Of a stretch of 42,475 bases of DNA, positions 7,106-15,425 are shown in pieces. Within the stretch, counting starts at the first letter, position 1, and each line of letters starts with the position of its first letter. This stretch comes from JACQAI01 sp035507915. GTDB taxonomy: Bacteria > Pseudomonadota > Alphaproteobacteria > Elsterales > Elsteraceae. Position numbers and translations under genes: made by a program. Under the pieces are notes generated by a model, which saw only the letters and a program-made list of their open reading frames with translations, was not told the origin of the DNA and did not search any database. The stretch is taken from assembly GCA_035507915.1 (NCBI GenBank), contig DATJNS010000383.1, positions 1-42,475 on the forward strand. The letters run 5' to 3'.

Positions 7106-8413
7106 TCAGCCGCGAGCTTTGGCAAGCGGAATTTGCCGCGCGCCGCCGGGCGGCGCCGGCGCCGCGGCGCACTCGGGGGCGAGGCGGTAGCCGGCGGCAA
7201 GCACGAAGCAGAGGTAAACATGGACCGGCACCAGAAAGGCGCCGTTGAGGAGGTGGTACTGCACCGCGCCGATCCAAGCCGCGATGAAGAGGCCGGGCGC
7301 GCGGAACATCACGTAGGTGAAGAACGCCAGCCAGGCGACGAAGGCGAACAGCCCGTACTCGACGAACACCTTCGAGAAGGCCAGCCACAGCACACCGGTG
7401 CGCTTCTCCATGTTGCCGGCGCCGACGCCGAACAGGATGGTCTGCGGATCGTGCTGCTCGAGGGTCTCGAGCACGATCTGGACCGGCTGGATGAAGCGCG
7501 CGTTGGCGCTCGAGCCCTGCCTCTCGTACTCGTCCATGCGTTTGCCGACGATCTCGAACCAGCCGCTCGCCGCCGCCACCGCGAGCACGACCGCCATCAC
7601 CAAGATGCCGGCCGCGATCATCGCCGGGCGCAACCGAGGCAGCAGGAACGGCGACGCCAGCACGACCAGCAGCAACCCCGTGCCGGCGAAGGTCGCGACC
7701 AATCCGCAGCCCAGCGCGAGCAGGTAGCGCAGGCGCCGGAACAACGCGATCTCCAGCACCAACGCCATCGCGAGCATCTGCGAGGTGTGCGACGCCTCGA
7801 GCATGAAGATCGCATTCGGCTTGAAGTAGGGCGAGCTCCAATAGAGCGGCTGGACGTATACGTACTCGTGATAGACGGTCGCCTCGGGCTGGATGTGCTC
7901 GAGCGTCGGCATGCCGAGACCTGCGAGCTGGCAGGCATGTTGGACGAACACGAGGAAGCAGACTGCGAGCGCGACGCGCTGGAAGTTGAGCAGGATGCGC
8001 CGGTAGCTCGCGCGCTCGAGCGGCAGCACCGGGATCACGCCGGCGTACGTCACCGCGGCCAGCAGCAACGAGGGTACCGAGAACGGCCGGTCGGGCGCCA
8101 GGTTCGCGATCAGCGCCAGCACCATGAAGACGACATAGAGGATCAGCCGTATCGGATCGATCACGGCTCGGCGCGCCAGCAGGAGCACGCCCAATATGGC
8201 GTAATGAGTGGGTATGACGGACGAGACCTGGGCGTCGCCGCCCAATGGCAGCGCGAATTTCTCCAGCAGCACGAGCAGGACGAGGTCGAGCGTCACCAGA
8301 CGAACGACCAGATCGTCGGTCGGAACCGCGACCGGCGCCGCCTGCCGGAGCCGGGTGACAAAGGTCGGCGGCGGCGCGAGGACGCGGGGAACCGCAACGT
8401 CGGTGGCGCTCAT
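7106..8413 (-). CDS. Wzy-like polysaccharide polymerase (O-antigen ligase/polymerase-type membrane protein)
   Basis: A 435-residue very hydrophobic protein with about ten predicted membrane segments and one larger polar loop, about residues 167-200 and beyond (GMPTLEHIQPEATVYHEYVYVQPLYW). A second periplasmic segment around GKRMDEYERQGSSANARF and FGVGAGNMEKR resembles the Wzy_C/O-antigen-ligase region, where the R-x-x-x and G-x-G motifs sit. The role inferred is periplasmic polymerisation of lipid-linked repeats delivered by the flippase at 25379-26677. The ATG at 8413 overlaps the stop of the GMC gene by four bases (ATGA). Polymerase sequences are poorly conserved, so the call rests on topology, weak motifs and locus context. 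A ligase is the alternative. Confidence 0.8.
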   Translation of the reverse strand: MSATDVAVPRVLAPPPTFVTRLRQAAPVAVPTDDLVVRLVTLDLVLLVLLEKFALPLGGDAQVSSVIPTHYAILGVLLLARRAVIDPIRLILYVVFMVLALIANLAPDRPFSVPSLLLAAVTYAGVIPVLPLERASYRRILLNFQRVALAVCFLVFVQHACQLAGLGMPTLEHIQPEATVYHEYVYVQPLYWSSPYFKPNAIFMLEASHTSQMLAMALVLEIALFRRLRYLLALGCGLVATFAGTGLLLVVLASPFLLPRLRPAMIAAGILVMAVVLAVAAASGWFEIVGKRMDEYERQGSSANARFIQPVQIVLETLEQHDPQTILFGVGAGNMEKRTGVLWLAFSKVFVEYGLFAFVAWLAFFTYVMFRAPGLFIAAWIGAVQYHLLNGAFLVPVHVYLCFVLAAGYRLAPECAAAPAPPGGARQIPLAKARG

Positions 8414-10125
8414 GCGCGTACCAGCTCGAGCGGCACCGGCGCGGCGCGGCGTGCCGGAACGTCGGCCGCGCGCTCCTGGCGCGCCAAGCGCTTCAAGTTG
8501 TCGGCCAGACGGATCGCGAGCGCGACGATCGTGAAAGTCGGATTCGCCTGGCTCGAGGTCGGCAGCACCGCGCCCGATGCGACGAAGCCGTTTGACACGC
8601 CGAACAGGCGGCAATCGGGATCGACCACGCCGCGGTCGGGCGCGTCGGCGAGCCGCGCGGTACCAAGGTGATGGCCACCGACCGCCCCGTCGCGGGCGAT
8701 CGCCGCCGAGATGGTGGCCGGATCGAGCTCGAGCTCGCCCACGCCGTTGGCCGCGAAGGCGCGCTGCAACACGCCGTAGGCGCGCCGAACGCTGTCGATG
8801 TCGAGGCTGGCCGCGCGCCAGTCGATCGTCAGCTCCGGCATGCCGAAGCGATCGGCGGCGCTGCCCAGGGTCAGCCGGCTGCCCGGATCCGGCGCCTGCT
8901 CGGCGTGGAACTCGATGGCATAGCATCCGATCGACGAATAGAGCGCCACCGAAGGCAGCTGCCTGCTGCGCAGCATGCGCCGGTCGATCCAATCGAGCCC
9001 GAAACGCGCCAGCGCGAACGGCCGCGCGGCGACGTTCCGCGCGTGACCGACCAGGTGACGCAGCGACCGGTCCTCCCGCATCTTGCGGCTGTATTCGTAG
9101 AGCACGAGGTCCTTCACCAGGTACATCGCCGACAGCACCGGATCGCGATGGACGGGATCGTTGATCGGCGGATGATGCAGCCGGAACATGATGTTCAGCA
9201 GTCCGAGCTCGCGCTGGACCGGCGGCGTGATCCAGAAACGCCGTCGGCAATAAACACCCTCCGGCGAGCGTTCGTAGCCGTAGTTGATCGCACGCGGCGG
9301 CAGGTGGAAACGGATCACCCCGACCGTGCCGTTGAGATGGCCCATGTAGCCGCAGCCGAGCCATGGCGACGCGACCCCGACCGGCTTCTCGCCGGCAAGG
9401 CGCGCCGCCAGCAGCAGCCGTGTGGTCTCGAGGCCGCCGGCGGCCACCACATAGAACCGGGCGCGCACCGAGAAGCGCGCGGGCCGGAAGCTCGCGCACG
9501 CGACGCGCTCGATCGCCGCTCCGCCCGCAGCGCCGACCAGGCCGATGCAATGGGCGTCGAGGATGACGCGCACGCTTTCGGCGGCGCGCAGTCGGCGCTC
9601 CAGCAGCCGCCCGAAATCGGTCGGCCGGCTGAAGCGCTCGATGCTGGTCGCGGTCACCGCCGGGCTGTTGAAGCCGGGCAGGATCGGTGCCGGACGGTCC
9701 GGCAATGCGGTCTCGGCATCGAACAGTGGCGCGCCGATCTCGCAGTAGACGGCGGCGCGCGCATAGTAGGGCTCGAGCGCGGCACGCCCGAAGGGCCAGC
9801 CGCTGTGCGGCACGTAGGGGCGCGCCTCGAAATCGATGTCGTCATAGGGCACGCAACGCCCGCCCCAGATCGACGTGGTGCCGCCGAAGCGCCGCTCACG
9901 GAACCGATCGGCCCAACTGTGCTGAGTCGGATCGATCACGGTGCCGCGATAGAGCGCTTGATCGCGCCGGCGCGTGCGGCGTCCCCCACCCGCCAGCACG
10001 ATCACCCGCAATCCGGATCCAGCGAGCTCGTGAGCGAGGGTGAGCCCGGCGGCGCCGGAGCCGATCACGCAGATGTCGGTCTCGAGCGTGGCGCCGTCGT
10101 CGATTTGATGCGCGTCGACGAACAT
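8410..10125 (-). CDS. GMC-family FAD-dependent oxidoreductase
   Basis: A 571-residue flavoprotein. The N-terminal FAD-binding motif is ICVIGSGAAGLTLAHELAG at about residues 19-37. RRFGGTTSIWGGRCVPYD corresponds to the flavin-contacting loop. The C-terminal GMC domain contains GGHHLGTARLAD and VDPDCRLFGVSNGFVAS, with the active-site His of the HHLGT segment, then PTSSQANPTFTIVALA. The family oxidises alcohol groups of sugars, choline and polyols. No secretion signal is visible, so it would act in the cytoplasm. It lies four bases after one GT2 gene and overlaps the polymerase gene by four, placing it firmly in the polysaccharide transcript. Oxidation of a sugar in the repeat or its precursor is a reasonable inference; the substrate is unknown. 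Confidence 0.9.
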   Translation of the reverse strand: MFVDAHQIDDGATLETDICVIGSGAAGLTLAHELAGSGLRVIVLAGGGRRTRRRDQALYRGTVIDPTQHSWADRFRERRFGGTTSIWGGRCVPYDDIDFEARPYVPHSGWPFGRAALEPYYARAAVYCEIGAPLFDAETALPDRPAPILPGFNSPAVTATSIERFSRPTDFGRLLERRLRAAESVRVILDAHCIGLVGAAGGAAIERVACASFRPARFSVRARFYVVAAGGLETTRLLLAARLAGEKPVGVASPWLGCGYMGHLNGTVGVIRFHLPPRAINYGYERSPEGVYCRRRFWITPPVQRELGLLNIMFRLHHPPINDPVHRDPVLSAMYLVKDLVLYEYSRKMREDRSLRHLVGHARNVAARPFALARFGLDWIDRRMLRSRQLPSVALYSSIGCYAIEFHAEQAPDPGSRLTLGSAADRFGMPELTIDWRAASLDIDSVRRAYGVLQRAFAANGVGELELDPATISAAIARDGAVGGHHLGTARLADAPDRGVVDPDCRLFGVSNGFVASGAVLPTSSQANPTFTIVALAIRLADNLKRLARQERAADVPARRAAPVPLELVRA

Positions 10126-10129
10126 GCTC

Positions 10130-11287
10130 TCAGCCGGCGCGCACCTGGCGAGTCGTCTCGGGCTGCGCCCAGGTCTGGAAGCGTTGTCCGCGCAGCGAGC
10201 ACACCACGCCGAGCGCGGTCGCCGTCATGGCGAAGACCGCCTCGCGCAGGATCGCCAGCGGCACCAGGCGCCGGTAGGTGCCGCCGACCAACGCGATGCC
10301 CGCGGCCAGCGCGACGCCGAGCGCGATCGGCGGCGCCACCGCGCCGGCGAGCGTGCCCAGCGCCAGGCTGAGCCCGGCGAGCGCCAGGCTGCCGCCGCTG
10401 AGCCAGCGCAGCAGCTTGTGCGACAGGTATTTGTAGATGTCCCAGGCCGGCAGGCGCGCGATGCGCGGCCACAGCAGGCGATGGCAATTGAAGGCGCGGC
10501 AGGCGATCCGGACCTTGCGGCGAAACTCCTCGCGCGAGTAGATCGCCGAGCGCTCGTAGGCGACCAGGTCGGGGCACATCACGACCCGCCAGCCCGCGCA
10601 CCAGATCGACAGCGAGGTGAAGAAGTCGTCGATGATGTCGTCGGGCACCGGTGTGAACAGCGCGCGCCGGATGACGAACAGGGAGCCGTCGGCGCCGATG
10701 CACGAGCCGGTGTCGGATTCCAGGCGCTTCAGCCATTCGTCGAACGACCAGTAGCGCGCGCCCACGCTCGCGGTCGCGCTCTCGCCCGGATTGACGTAGA
10801 CGAGATGGCTGCACACGCAGCCGACCGACGGATCGGCGAAGGCGCGCCGCGCCGCGGCGACGGCGTGTTCGTCGATGCGGACGTTGGCGTCGGTGAACAG
10901 CAGGAGATCGGCGTCGCCGGCCGCGGCGGCGAGCAGGTTCATGCCGTGGCTCTTGCCGAAGCGTCGGTCGCTCGCGATCAGGCGCACCTCGTCGTGCTCG
11001 GCGATGATCGCCGCGGTGCGATCGCTGCAGCCATCGGTGTAGAACAGGATCTCGGTCGACGGGTCCTGCGCCTTGAGCCGGAGCGAGTTCGCCAGCTTGT
11101 CGCGGATCACCGTCTCCTCGTTGTAGGCGCTGCACAGCACGGCGACGCGCAGCCGGCCCGGATCGGCCGTCGGGTGCGTCGAGCGGCCCCCCGCGATCAG
11201 CCGCGCGAGCGCCAGGGTCAGCGGATAGGTGACGAACGGATGGCTCGCCAGCAGCGCGAATCCAGCCACCAGAACCCACCACGCCAT
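10130..11287 (-). CDS. Membrane-bound glycosyltransferase family 2 (copy A)
   Basis: A 385-residue GT2 protein. An N-terminal membrane helix (WWVLVAGFALLASHPFVTYP) precedes a GT-A domain with VAVLCSAYNEETVI, YTDGCSDRT, LLLFTDANVRI, GADGSLFVIRRAL and the acceptor-side DDFFTSLSIWCAGWRV. Three or four C-terminal hydrophobic segments follow (about residues 280-370). This layout is that of membrane-embedded GT2 enzymes such as ExoU/cellulose-synthase-like transferases. It is a close paralogue of the protein encoded at 15404-16618. It is the first gene of the unit GT2-GMC-polymerase, and its ATG at 11287 faces the divergent wza-like gene across an AT-box island. Sugar specificity is unknown. Confidence 0.9.
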   Translation of the reverse strand: MAWWVLVAGFALLASHPFVTYPLTLALARLIAGGRSTHPTADPGRLRVAVLCSAYNEETVIRDKLANSLRLKAQDPSTEILFYTDGCSDRTAAIIAEHDEVRLIASDRRFGKSHGMNLLAAAAGDADLLLFTDANVRIDEHAVAAARRAFADPSVGCVCSHLVYVNPGESATASVGARYWSFDEWLKRLESDTGSCIGADGSLFVIRRALFTPVPDDIIDDFFTSLSIWCAGWRVVMCPDLVAYERSAIYSREEFRRKVRIACRAFNCHRLLWPRIARLPAWDIYKYLSHKLLRWLSGGSLALAGLSLALGTLAGAVAPPIALGVALAAGIALVGGTYRRLVPLAILREAVFAMTATALGVVCSLRGQRFQTWAQPETTRQVRAG

Positions 11288-11312
11288 CGCGCCGTCCCCC
11301 GCAGGACTCGTC

Positions 11313-11367
11313 GTTAAATTAAATATTATCGCGTTGCCGGCGCCGGCTCAACGTTTTAATATTAAAG
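11313..11367. promoter_or_regulatory. Paired AT boxes in the divergent GT2/wza promoter region
   Basis: GTTAAATTAAATATTAT (11313-11329, with an exact TTAAATTAAA at 11314-11323) and TTTTAATATTAAAG (11354-11367, a perfect TTTAATATTAAA palindrome at 11355-11366) lie between two divergent genes. Centres are about 41 bp apart. One island could control both directions. Confidence 0.65.
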
Positions 11368-11419
11368 CGAGCCCGGCGGGTTGGCGCCGGGCCGAGAGCG
11401 CGAGGGAGTCCGCCCGCCG

Positions 11420-12181
11420 ATGATCGACCCCGCCCGTCCCTATTGGCCGGCCGTCGGCCGCCTGCTGCGCCTGCTCGCGCTGGGGCTGCCGGCCGCCTGC
11501 GGCCCGGTGCTGCAAAATCCGACGCCGCCGACCGAGGTGGCGAGCGCGCAGGCCGAGTTCATCGCCCAGCCCTATCGGATCCGTCCCGGCGACATGCTGG
11601 AGGTCAAGCACCGGCTGGCGACCGAGCTCAACGACGTCGCCGTGGTGCGCCCCGACGGCAAGATCTCGTTGCCCCTGATCCCCTCGACCCGGGCCGCCGG
11701 CCTGACCTCGGACGAGCTCGAGGCGAACCTGAAGCAGGCCTACGCGCGCGACCTGCGCGACGTCCAGCTGTCCGTCCTGGTGCGCAGCTTCTCGACCCAG
11801 CGGGTGTTCGTCGGCGGCGAGGTCGAGAAACCCGGCGTGCTCGACATGGTCGACGGCGAGACGATCATGCAGGCGCTGTTCGCCGCCGGCGGCATGAAGT
11901 CGACGGCGCGCAGCAACGAAGTCGTCGTGGTGCGCCGCGGCGACGCCGACCGGCGCCAGATCTTCGCGGTCAATCTCGACCAGGTGATGAGCGGGGCGGC
12001 GCTCGGGCAGGACATGCCGCTCGAGCCGCTCGACACCGTGATCGTGCCGCGCTCCGACATTGCGCAGGTCGACCTGTGGGTCGAGCAGTACATCCGCAAC
12101 CTGCTGCCGGCGGCGCCGTCGGCCAGCGTGCTCTACACGTTCAACAACACGCCGACGGGTGCCTCGACGGTCAGCCACTAA
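11420..12181 (+). CDS. Wza-like polysaccharide export protein (outer-membrane lipoprotein)
   Basis: A 253-residue protein from the ATG at 11420, preceded by GAGGGAG. The N-terminus has a short basic stretch, a hydrophobic run and a Cys at residue 27 (LGLPAAC). This is a plausible though not canonical lipobox because of the Pro. Residues 50-130 are the Poly_export domain: PYRIRPGDMLEVKH, VRPDGKISLPLIP, and TSDELEANLKQAYARDLRD. An SLBB-type domain follows (VFVGGEVEKPGVLDM, then ALFAAGG). The C-terminus ends in a short amphipathic helix (VDLWVEQYIRNLLP). It should form the outer-membrane pore for the polymer. At 253 residues it is shorter than E. coli Wza, as is common in alphaproteobacterial homologues. 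Confidence 0.92.
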   Translation: MIDPARPYWPAVGRLLRLLALGLPAACGPVLQNPTPPTEVASAQAEFIAQPYRIRPGDMLEVKHRLATELNDVAVVRPDGKISLPLIPSTRAAGLTSDELEANLKQAYARDLRDVQLSVLVRSFSTQRVFVGGEVEKPGVLDMVDGETIMQALFAAGGMKSTARSNEVVVVRRGDADRRQIFAVNLDQVMSGAALGQDMPLEPLDTVIVPRSDIAQVDLWVEQYIRNLLPAAPSASVLYTFNNTPTGASTVSH

Positions 12182-12199
12182 GCCGCGGACCGTAACCGC

Positions 12200-13048
12200 T
12201 CAGAGCCGGCGGTAGACCCAGCGCGGGATGTAGAACCGGCGCTTGTTGAAGGCGAGGCCCAGCACCTTGCCGCCGAACCGTTCGACCATGTCGATGGTCG
12301 TCCGGGCAACCGGGCCGCGCGTCGTCTCGGCCTCGACCACGATCACGACGCCGTCGCAGCTGCGCGACAGCACGACGTTGTCGGGGTTGGTGCTGACGGC
12401 GGGGCAGTCCAGCACGGCGAACCGATAGCGCTGGCGCACCCGGTCGAGCAGATCGGCCCACATCGTCGGATTGGTGTGAAGCAGCGAGTTGGGGTGGTCG
12501 GCGAGCCGCGCCTCGTGCAGATGGTTCACCGCGCGGTTCGGTTCGACCGCCGCTTCGAAACCGTCACCGGCGCGCACGACGTCGGCAAGGCTCGGCAGCG
12601 GCGCGCGGCCGACCGTCGACAGGGGCAAGCGCGACGGCACGCTGCGGCAGCTGCAATCGATCAGCAGCACCGCGCCGGTCTCCTCGCTGGCGGCGAACAT
12701 CGCGAACTCGCGCGCGATCGCGCTGGTGCCCTCGCCGGGCCGCGACGCCACGAACTGCAGCACGACCGGCGCGTCCGAGGTGCGCAGCGCCGCGATGTTG
12801 TAGTAAAGCCCGACCATCTCGGGCCACGCGCCGCGCCGGCGCGCCGCCGCGCGCGGCAGCGGCGTCACCGATGGAGTCGGGGGTGCGGGCGCCGGGTTCG
12901 GCCCGGGGCTCAGCCCCTCCGACGTCGGCGCCGGATACGCCGCGGGTTCCGAACTCGCGGGCGGGATCGGCTCGGGCGCCGCCGGCGCCCATCCGCCGGG
13001 CGCGAGGCGCACCGTGTGTCCGGCACGTTTCAGAGCGTCATAGATCAT
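12200..13048 (-). CDS. BY-kinase-like (CpsD/CapB-type) exopolysaccharide ATPase with altered Walker A
   Basis: A 282-residue MinD/CpsD-like protein. Residues 21-66 are a Pro/Ala-rich linker. The nucleotide site reads ASRPGEGTSAIAREFA (about 101-116), where BY-kinases have PGEGKS, so the Walker A lysine is Thr108. The Walker A' segment is VLLIDCSCRS instead of the usual LLIDADLRRP type, and the Walker B-like strand is FAVLDCPAVS. The C-terminus has only isolated tyrosines (FYIPRWVYRRL), not a Tyr cluster. It would pair with the Wzz-like co-polymerase at 16771-18330, which lacks its own kinase domain. Whether it hydrolyses ATP or phosphorylates is uncertain. It follows the ExeA-like ATPase gene by 36 bases. 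Confidence 0.82.
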   Translation of the reverse strand: MIYDALKRAGHTVRLAPGGWAPAAPEPIPPASSEPAAYPAPTSEGLSPGPNPAPAPPTPSVTPLPRAAARRRGAWPEMVGLYYNIAALRTSDAPVVLQFVASRPGEGTSAIAREFAMFAASEETGAVLLIDCSCRSVPSRLPLSTVGRAPLPSLADVVRAGDGFEAAVEPNRAVNHLHEARLADHPNSLLHTNPTMWADLLDRVRQRYRFAVLDCPAVSTNPDNVVLSRSCDGVVIVVEAETTRGPVARTTIDMVERFGGKVLGLAFNKRRFYIPRWVYRRL

Positions 13049-13084
13049 GCTTGGGCTCGTCGATCGGGGGCGGCAGAAACGGCG

Positions 13085-14107
13085 TCACGGCGTCGCGGAC
13101 GGGGCGGAGACGGCAGGTTCCGGCGCCGCGCCGATCGCAACGACGGGCTCGTGCGCCGACCGCCACGCCGACTGCGCCGTCGGGTCGCCGGACGGCGACG
13201 ACAGCGCGGCCCAGCCGGCCACCGCCGCGGCGACGGCGAGCGCCGCCGACGTCGGCAACGCGGTGCGCCAGCCGAGGCGCCAACCGCGCCGCCGCGGCCG
13301 ATCGCCGAGCGTGGCCACGGCGCGCGCGACCGCGCGACGATCGGCCGGACGGCGGCCCGCGGCGAAAGCGGCGAGCAGCACATTGTCGGCGATGATGTTG
13401 ATGCGGCGCGGAAAGCCGAGCGCGTGGGCGACGATGCGGCGGATGGCGGCGCGCGTCAGCACGCGGCCCGACTGCCCGCCCGCCTGGTGGAGCCGGAAGC
13501 GCACATAGGCGGCGCTCTGGCGTCGGGTCAGCGGGCGGATGCGCGCCCACACCGCGATGCGCTGGCGCAGCGCGCGCTGCCCCGCGGCGTCCAGCGTGGC
13601 CTCGAGCTCGGGCTGGCCGCTCAGCACGATCTGGATCAGCGGCCGGCCGCCGTCGTTCAGATTGGACAGGATGCGGACGAACTCCAGGCCCGCGGCCGAC
13701 ATGTTCTGCGCCTCGTCGATCACCAGGACGACGCGCCAACCCTCCGCCGCGAACCGGGCGAGCGCAGTGCGCAGGGCCTGCAGATCGCCGTCCTGCGCGG
13801 GGTCGACCGGCAGACGCAGCGTGCGATGGATGCGCGTGACCAGCGTCGCCGGGGCGAGCGTCGGATTGGCGATCTCGATCGCGATCAGCTTCGGGTCGAA
13901 GCCCGCGATCAGCTGCAGCGCGCGCCGCAGCACGGTCGTCTTGCCGACCCCGACCTCGCCGGTGAGCGCGACGAAGCCCTTGCCCTCGAGCACGCCGTAG
14001 ACGAGCGCCGCGAGGGCCTCGTTGTGGGTCGGCGTCTCGAACAGATCGTCGGCCTGCGGCGTGATGTCGAAGGGCGCCCGCTCGAGGCCGAAATGGGTCA
14101 GGTACAT
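13085..14107 (-). CDS. ExeA/GspA-like AAA ATPase with C-terminal membrane segment
   Basis: A 340-residue protein starting with the family hallmark MYLTHFGLERAPFDITPQ. Walker A is TGEVGVGKTT (49-58) and Walker B with its switch is VVLVIDEAQN (126-135). LSNLNDGGRPLIQIVLSGQPEL and the arginine-rich sensor region RQRIAVWARIRPL follow. A hydrophobic segment at about 285-305 is followed by a short Pro/Ala-rich tail, probably periplasmic. Proteins of this type accompany exosortase (XrtA) polysaccharide loci and type II secretion. Here no exosortase or PEP-CTERM gene is in view. It is transcribed with the BY-kinase-like gene, away from the GH10 gene. It probably powers or regulates export; that is inference. 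Confidence 0.9.
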   Translation of the reverse strand: MYLTHFGLERAPFDITPQADDLFETPTHNEALAALVYGVLEGKGFVALTGEVGVGKTTVLRRALQLIAGFDPKLIAIEIANPTLAPATLVTRIHRTLRLPVDPAQDGDLQALRTALARFAAEGWRVVLVIDEAQNMSAAGLEFVRILSNLNDGGRPLIQIVLSGQPELEATLDAAGQRALRQRIAVWARIRPLTRRQSAAYVRFRLHQAGGQSGRVLTRAAIRRIVAHALGFPRRINIIADNVLLAAFAAGRRPADRRAVARAVATLGDRPRRRGWRLGWRTALPTSAALAVAAAVAGWAALSSPSGDPTAQSAWRSAHEPVVAIGAAPEPAVSAPSATP

Positions 14108-14183
14108 GTCACGCGCCTCGTCCGGCCGGCGGCCGCGCCCACCTCCCGCGGAACCGCAGGGGAACGGCGCTCGAACACCGCAC

Positions 14184-14273
14184 GTTTAAATCATTAAATT
14201 CCGCAGTGCAGCAGTTAACGATTCCATCGTTGAATGGAAAACACAAGGGGTTAAACTGCGACCTCATTTAATC
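14184..14273. promoter_or_regulatory. AT-box island between the ATPase and GH10 genes
   Basis: The 187-base divergent gap holds GTTTAAATCATTAAATT (14184-14200), a perfect inverted repeat TTCCAT-6-ATGGAA (14222-14239), GGTTAAACTG (about 14249-14258) and CATTTAATC (14265-14273). The last box sits 21 bases from the GH10 start codon. Bases 14108-14180 are GC-rich and show nothing else. The boxes match those of the other islands; operator function is inferred. Confidence 0.6.
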
Positions 14274-14294
14274 CTGACCGTGAGCGAGGCTCCC

Positions 14295-15425
14295 ATGACC
14301 CCGACCCGGCGCCAGTTCGGCCTCGGCCTCGCCGCGGCGGCCCTGCTGCCCCGACCGGCCCGCGCGGCGCTCGCCGGCTGGCCGGAGATCGACGGCCCAC
14401 CCTTGCGTGCGCGCGCCGCCGCCAAGGGACTGCTCTACGGTTGCGCCGTGCAGGAGAATGAGATCACGAACGACGCCGATTTCGCCGACAAGGTGCGCCA
14501 AGAGGCCGCGATCGTGACGCCGGAGTTCGAGCTCAAATGGGCGACCGTGCGCCCGACGCCGTCCCACGACCGCTTCGAGGCGCCGGACCGGCTGCTCGGC
14601 TGGTGCGCCGACCACGGGCTCGCGATGCGGGGCCACACGCTGGTCTGGCACGAGGCGCTGCCGCCATGGGTGCCGCGCTTCCTGGACAACATCGCGGCGC
14701 GGCGCCTGTTGACCGAGCACATCACCAAGCTGGTGCGCCACTATGCCGGGCGACTGCATTCGTGGGACGTCGTCAACGAGGCGATCGAGCCCAAGCATGG
14801 CCGCAGCGACGGGCTCCGCGTTTCGGTCTGGGAGGCCGCGCTGGGGCCACAGTTCATCGACCTTGCGTTCCACACCGCCGCGGAGGCCGATCCGTCGGTG
14901 CCGCTCTACTACAACGAATACGGCCTCGACTTCGACACGCCGGACGACGAAGCGCGGCGCCGGGCCACCGCGGCGCTGCTCGAGCGTCTGCGCGGCAGCG
15001 GCGTGCCGGTCAGCGGGCTGGGCATCCAGGGCCACCTCGCCGGCAGCGGCAAGAAATTCAGCGCGACGCGCTTCAACGCCTTCCTCGACGAGGTCGCCGC
15101 GCTCGGCTTGAAGATCATGATCACCGAGCTCGACGTCACCGACCATCTGCTGCCGGCCGACATCCCGACCCGCGACCAGGCCGTGGCCGCGATGACTGCC
15201 GACTATCTCGCGGTCGCCTGTTCGCATCCGGCGGTCGCGGGCGTGCTCACCTGGGGCCTGAGCGACCGCCACACCTGGCTCAACGCATCGCCCGACTACA
15301 AGCGCGCCGACGACCTGCCGCAGCGGCCGCTGCCGCTCGACGCCGTCTTGCAGCGCAAACCGATGTGGGGGGCGATCGCACGCGCGTACGATCGCGCGCC
15401 CGATCACCGCATCGCCGGCCGCTGA
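14295..15425 (+). CDS. GH10 endo-beta-1,4-glycanase (xylanase family) with Tat signal
   Basis: A 376-residue secreted glycoside hydrolase of family 10, a retaining endo-beta-1,4-xylanase family. The N-terminus TRRQFGLGLAAAALLPRPARA is a twin-arginine signal (RRQF). Family motifs are GHTLVWHEALPPW, the acid/base WDVVNEAIEP (Glu about 162) and the nucleophile KIMITELDVTD (Glu about 278). The WGLSDRHTWL motif follows, with the conserved active-site Trp. All key residues are present. The ATG at 14295, with GAGG upstream, is preferred to a GTG at 14280. It is divergent from the ATPase gene, is preceded by locus-type AT boxes, and its last 22 bases overlap a convergent GT2 gene. Editing or release of the locus polysaccharide is more likely here than plant xylan use, but that is inference. 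Confidence 0.93.
   Translation: MTPTRRQFGLGLAAAALLPRPARAALAGWPEIDGPPLRARAAAKGLLYGCAVQENEITNDADFADKVRQEAAIVTPEFELKWATVRPTPSHDRFEAPDRLLGWCADHGLAMRGHTLVWHEALPPWVPRFLDNIAARRLLTEHITKLVRHYAGRLHSWDVVNEAIEPKHGRSDGLRVSVWEAALGPQFIDLAFHTAAEADPSVPLYYNEYGLDFDTPDDEARRRATAALLERLRGSGVPVSGLGIQGHLAGSGKKFSATRFNAFLDEVAALGLKIMITELDVTDHLLPADIPTRDQAVAAMTADYLAVACSHPAVAGVLTWGLSDRHTWLNASPDYKRADDLPQRPLPLDAVLQRKPMWGAIARAYDRAPDHRIAGR

Noticed and set aside
13085..14107. A PEP-CTERM/exosortase system, suggested by the ATPase.
   Set aside because: No exosortase is present and none of the secreted proteins in the window ends in a PEP-CTERM-like tail.
12476..14197. A plus-strand frame of more than 570 codons.
   Set aside because: It is antisense to the ExeA-like ATPase and BY-kinase-like genes, whose motifs are unambiguous.
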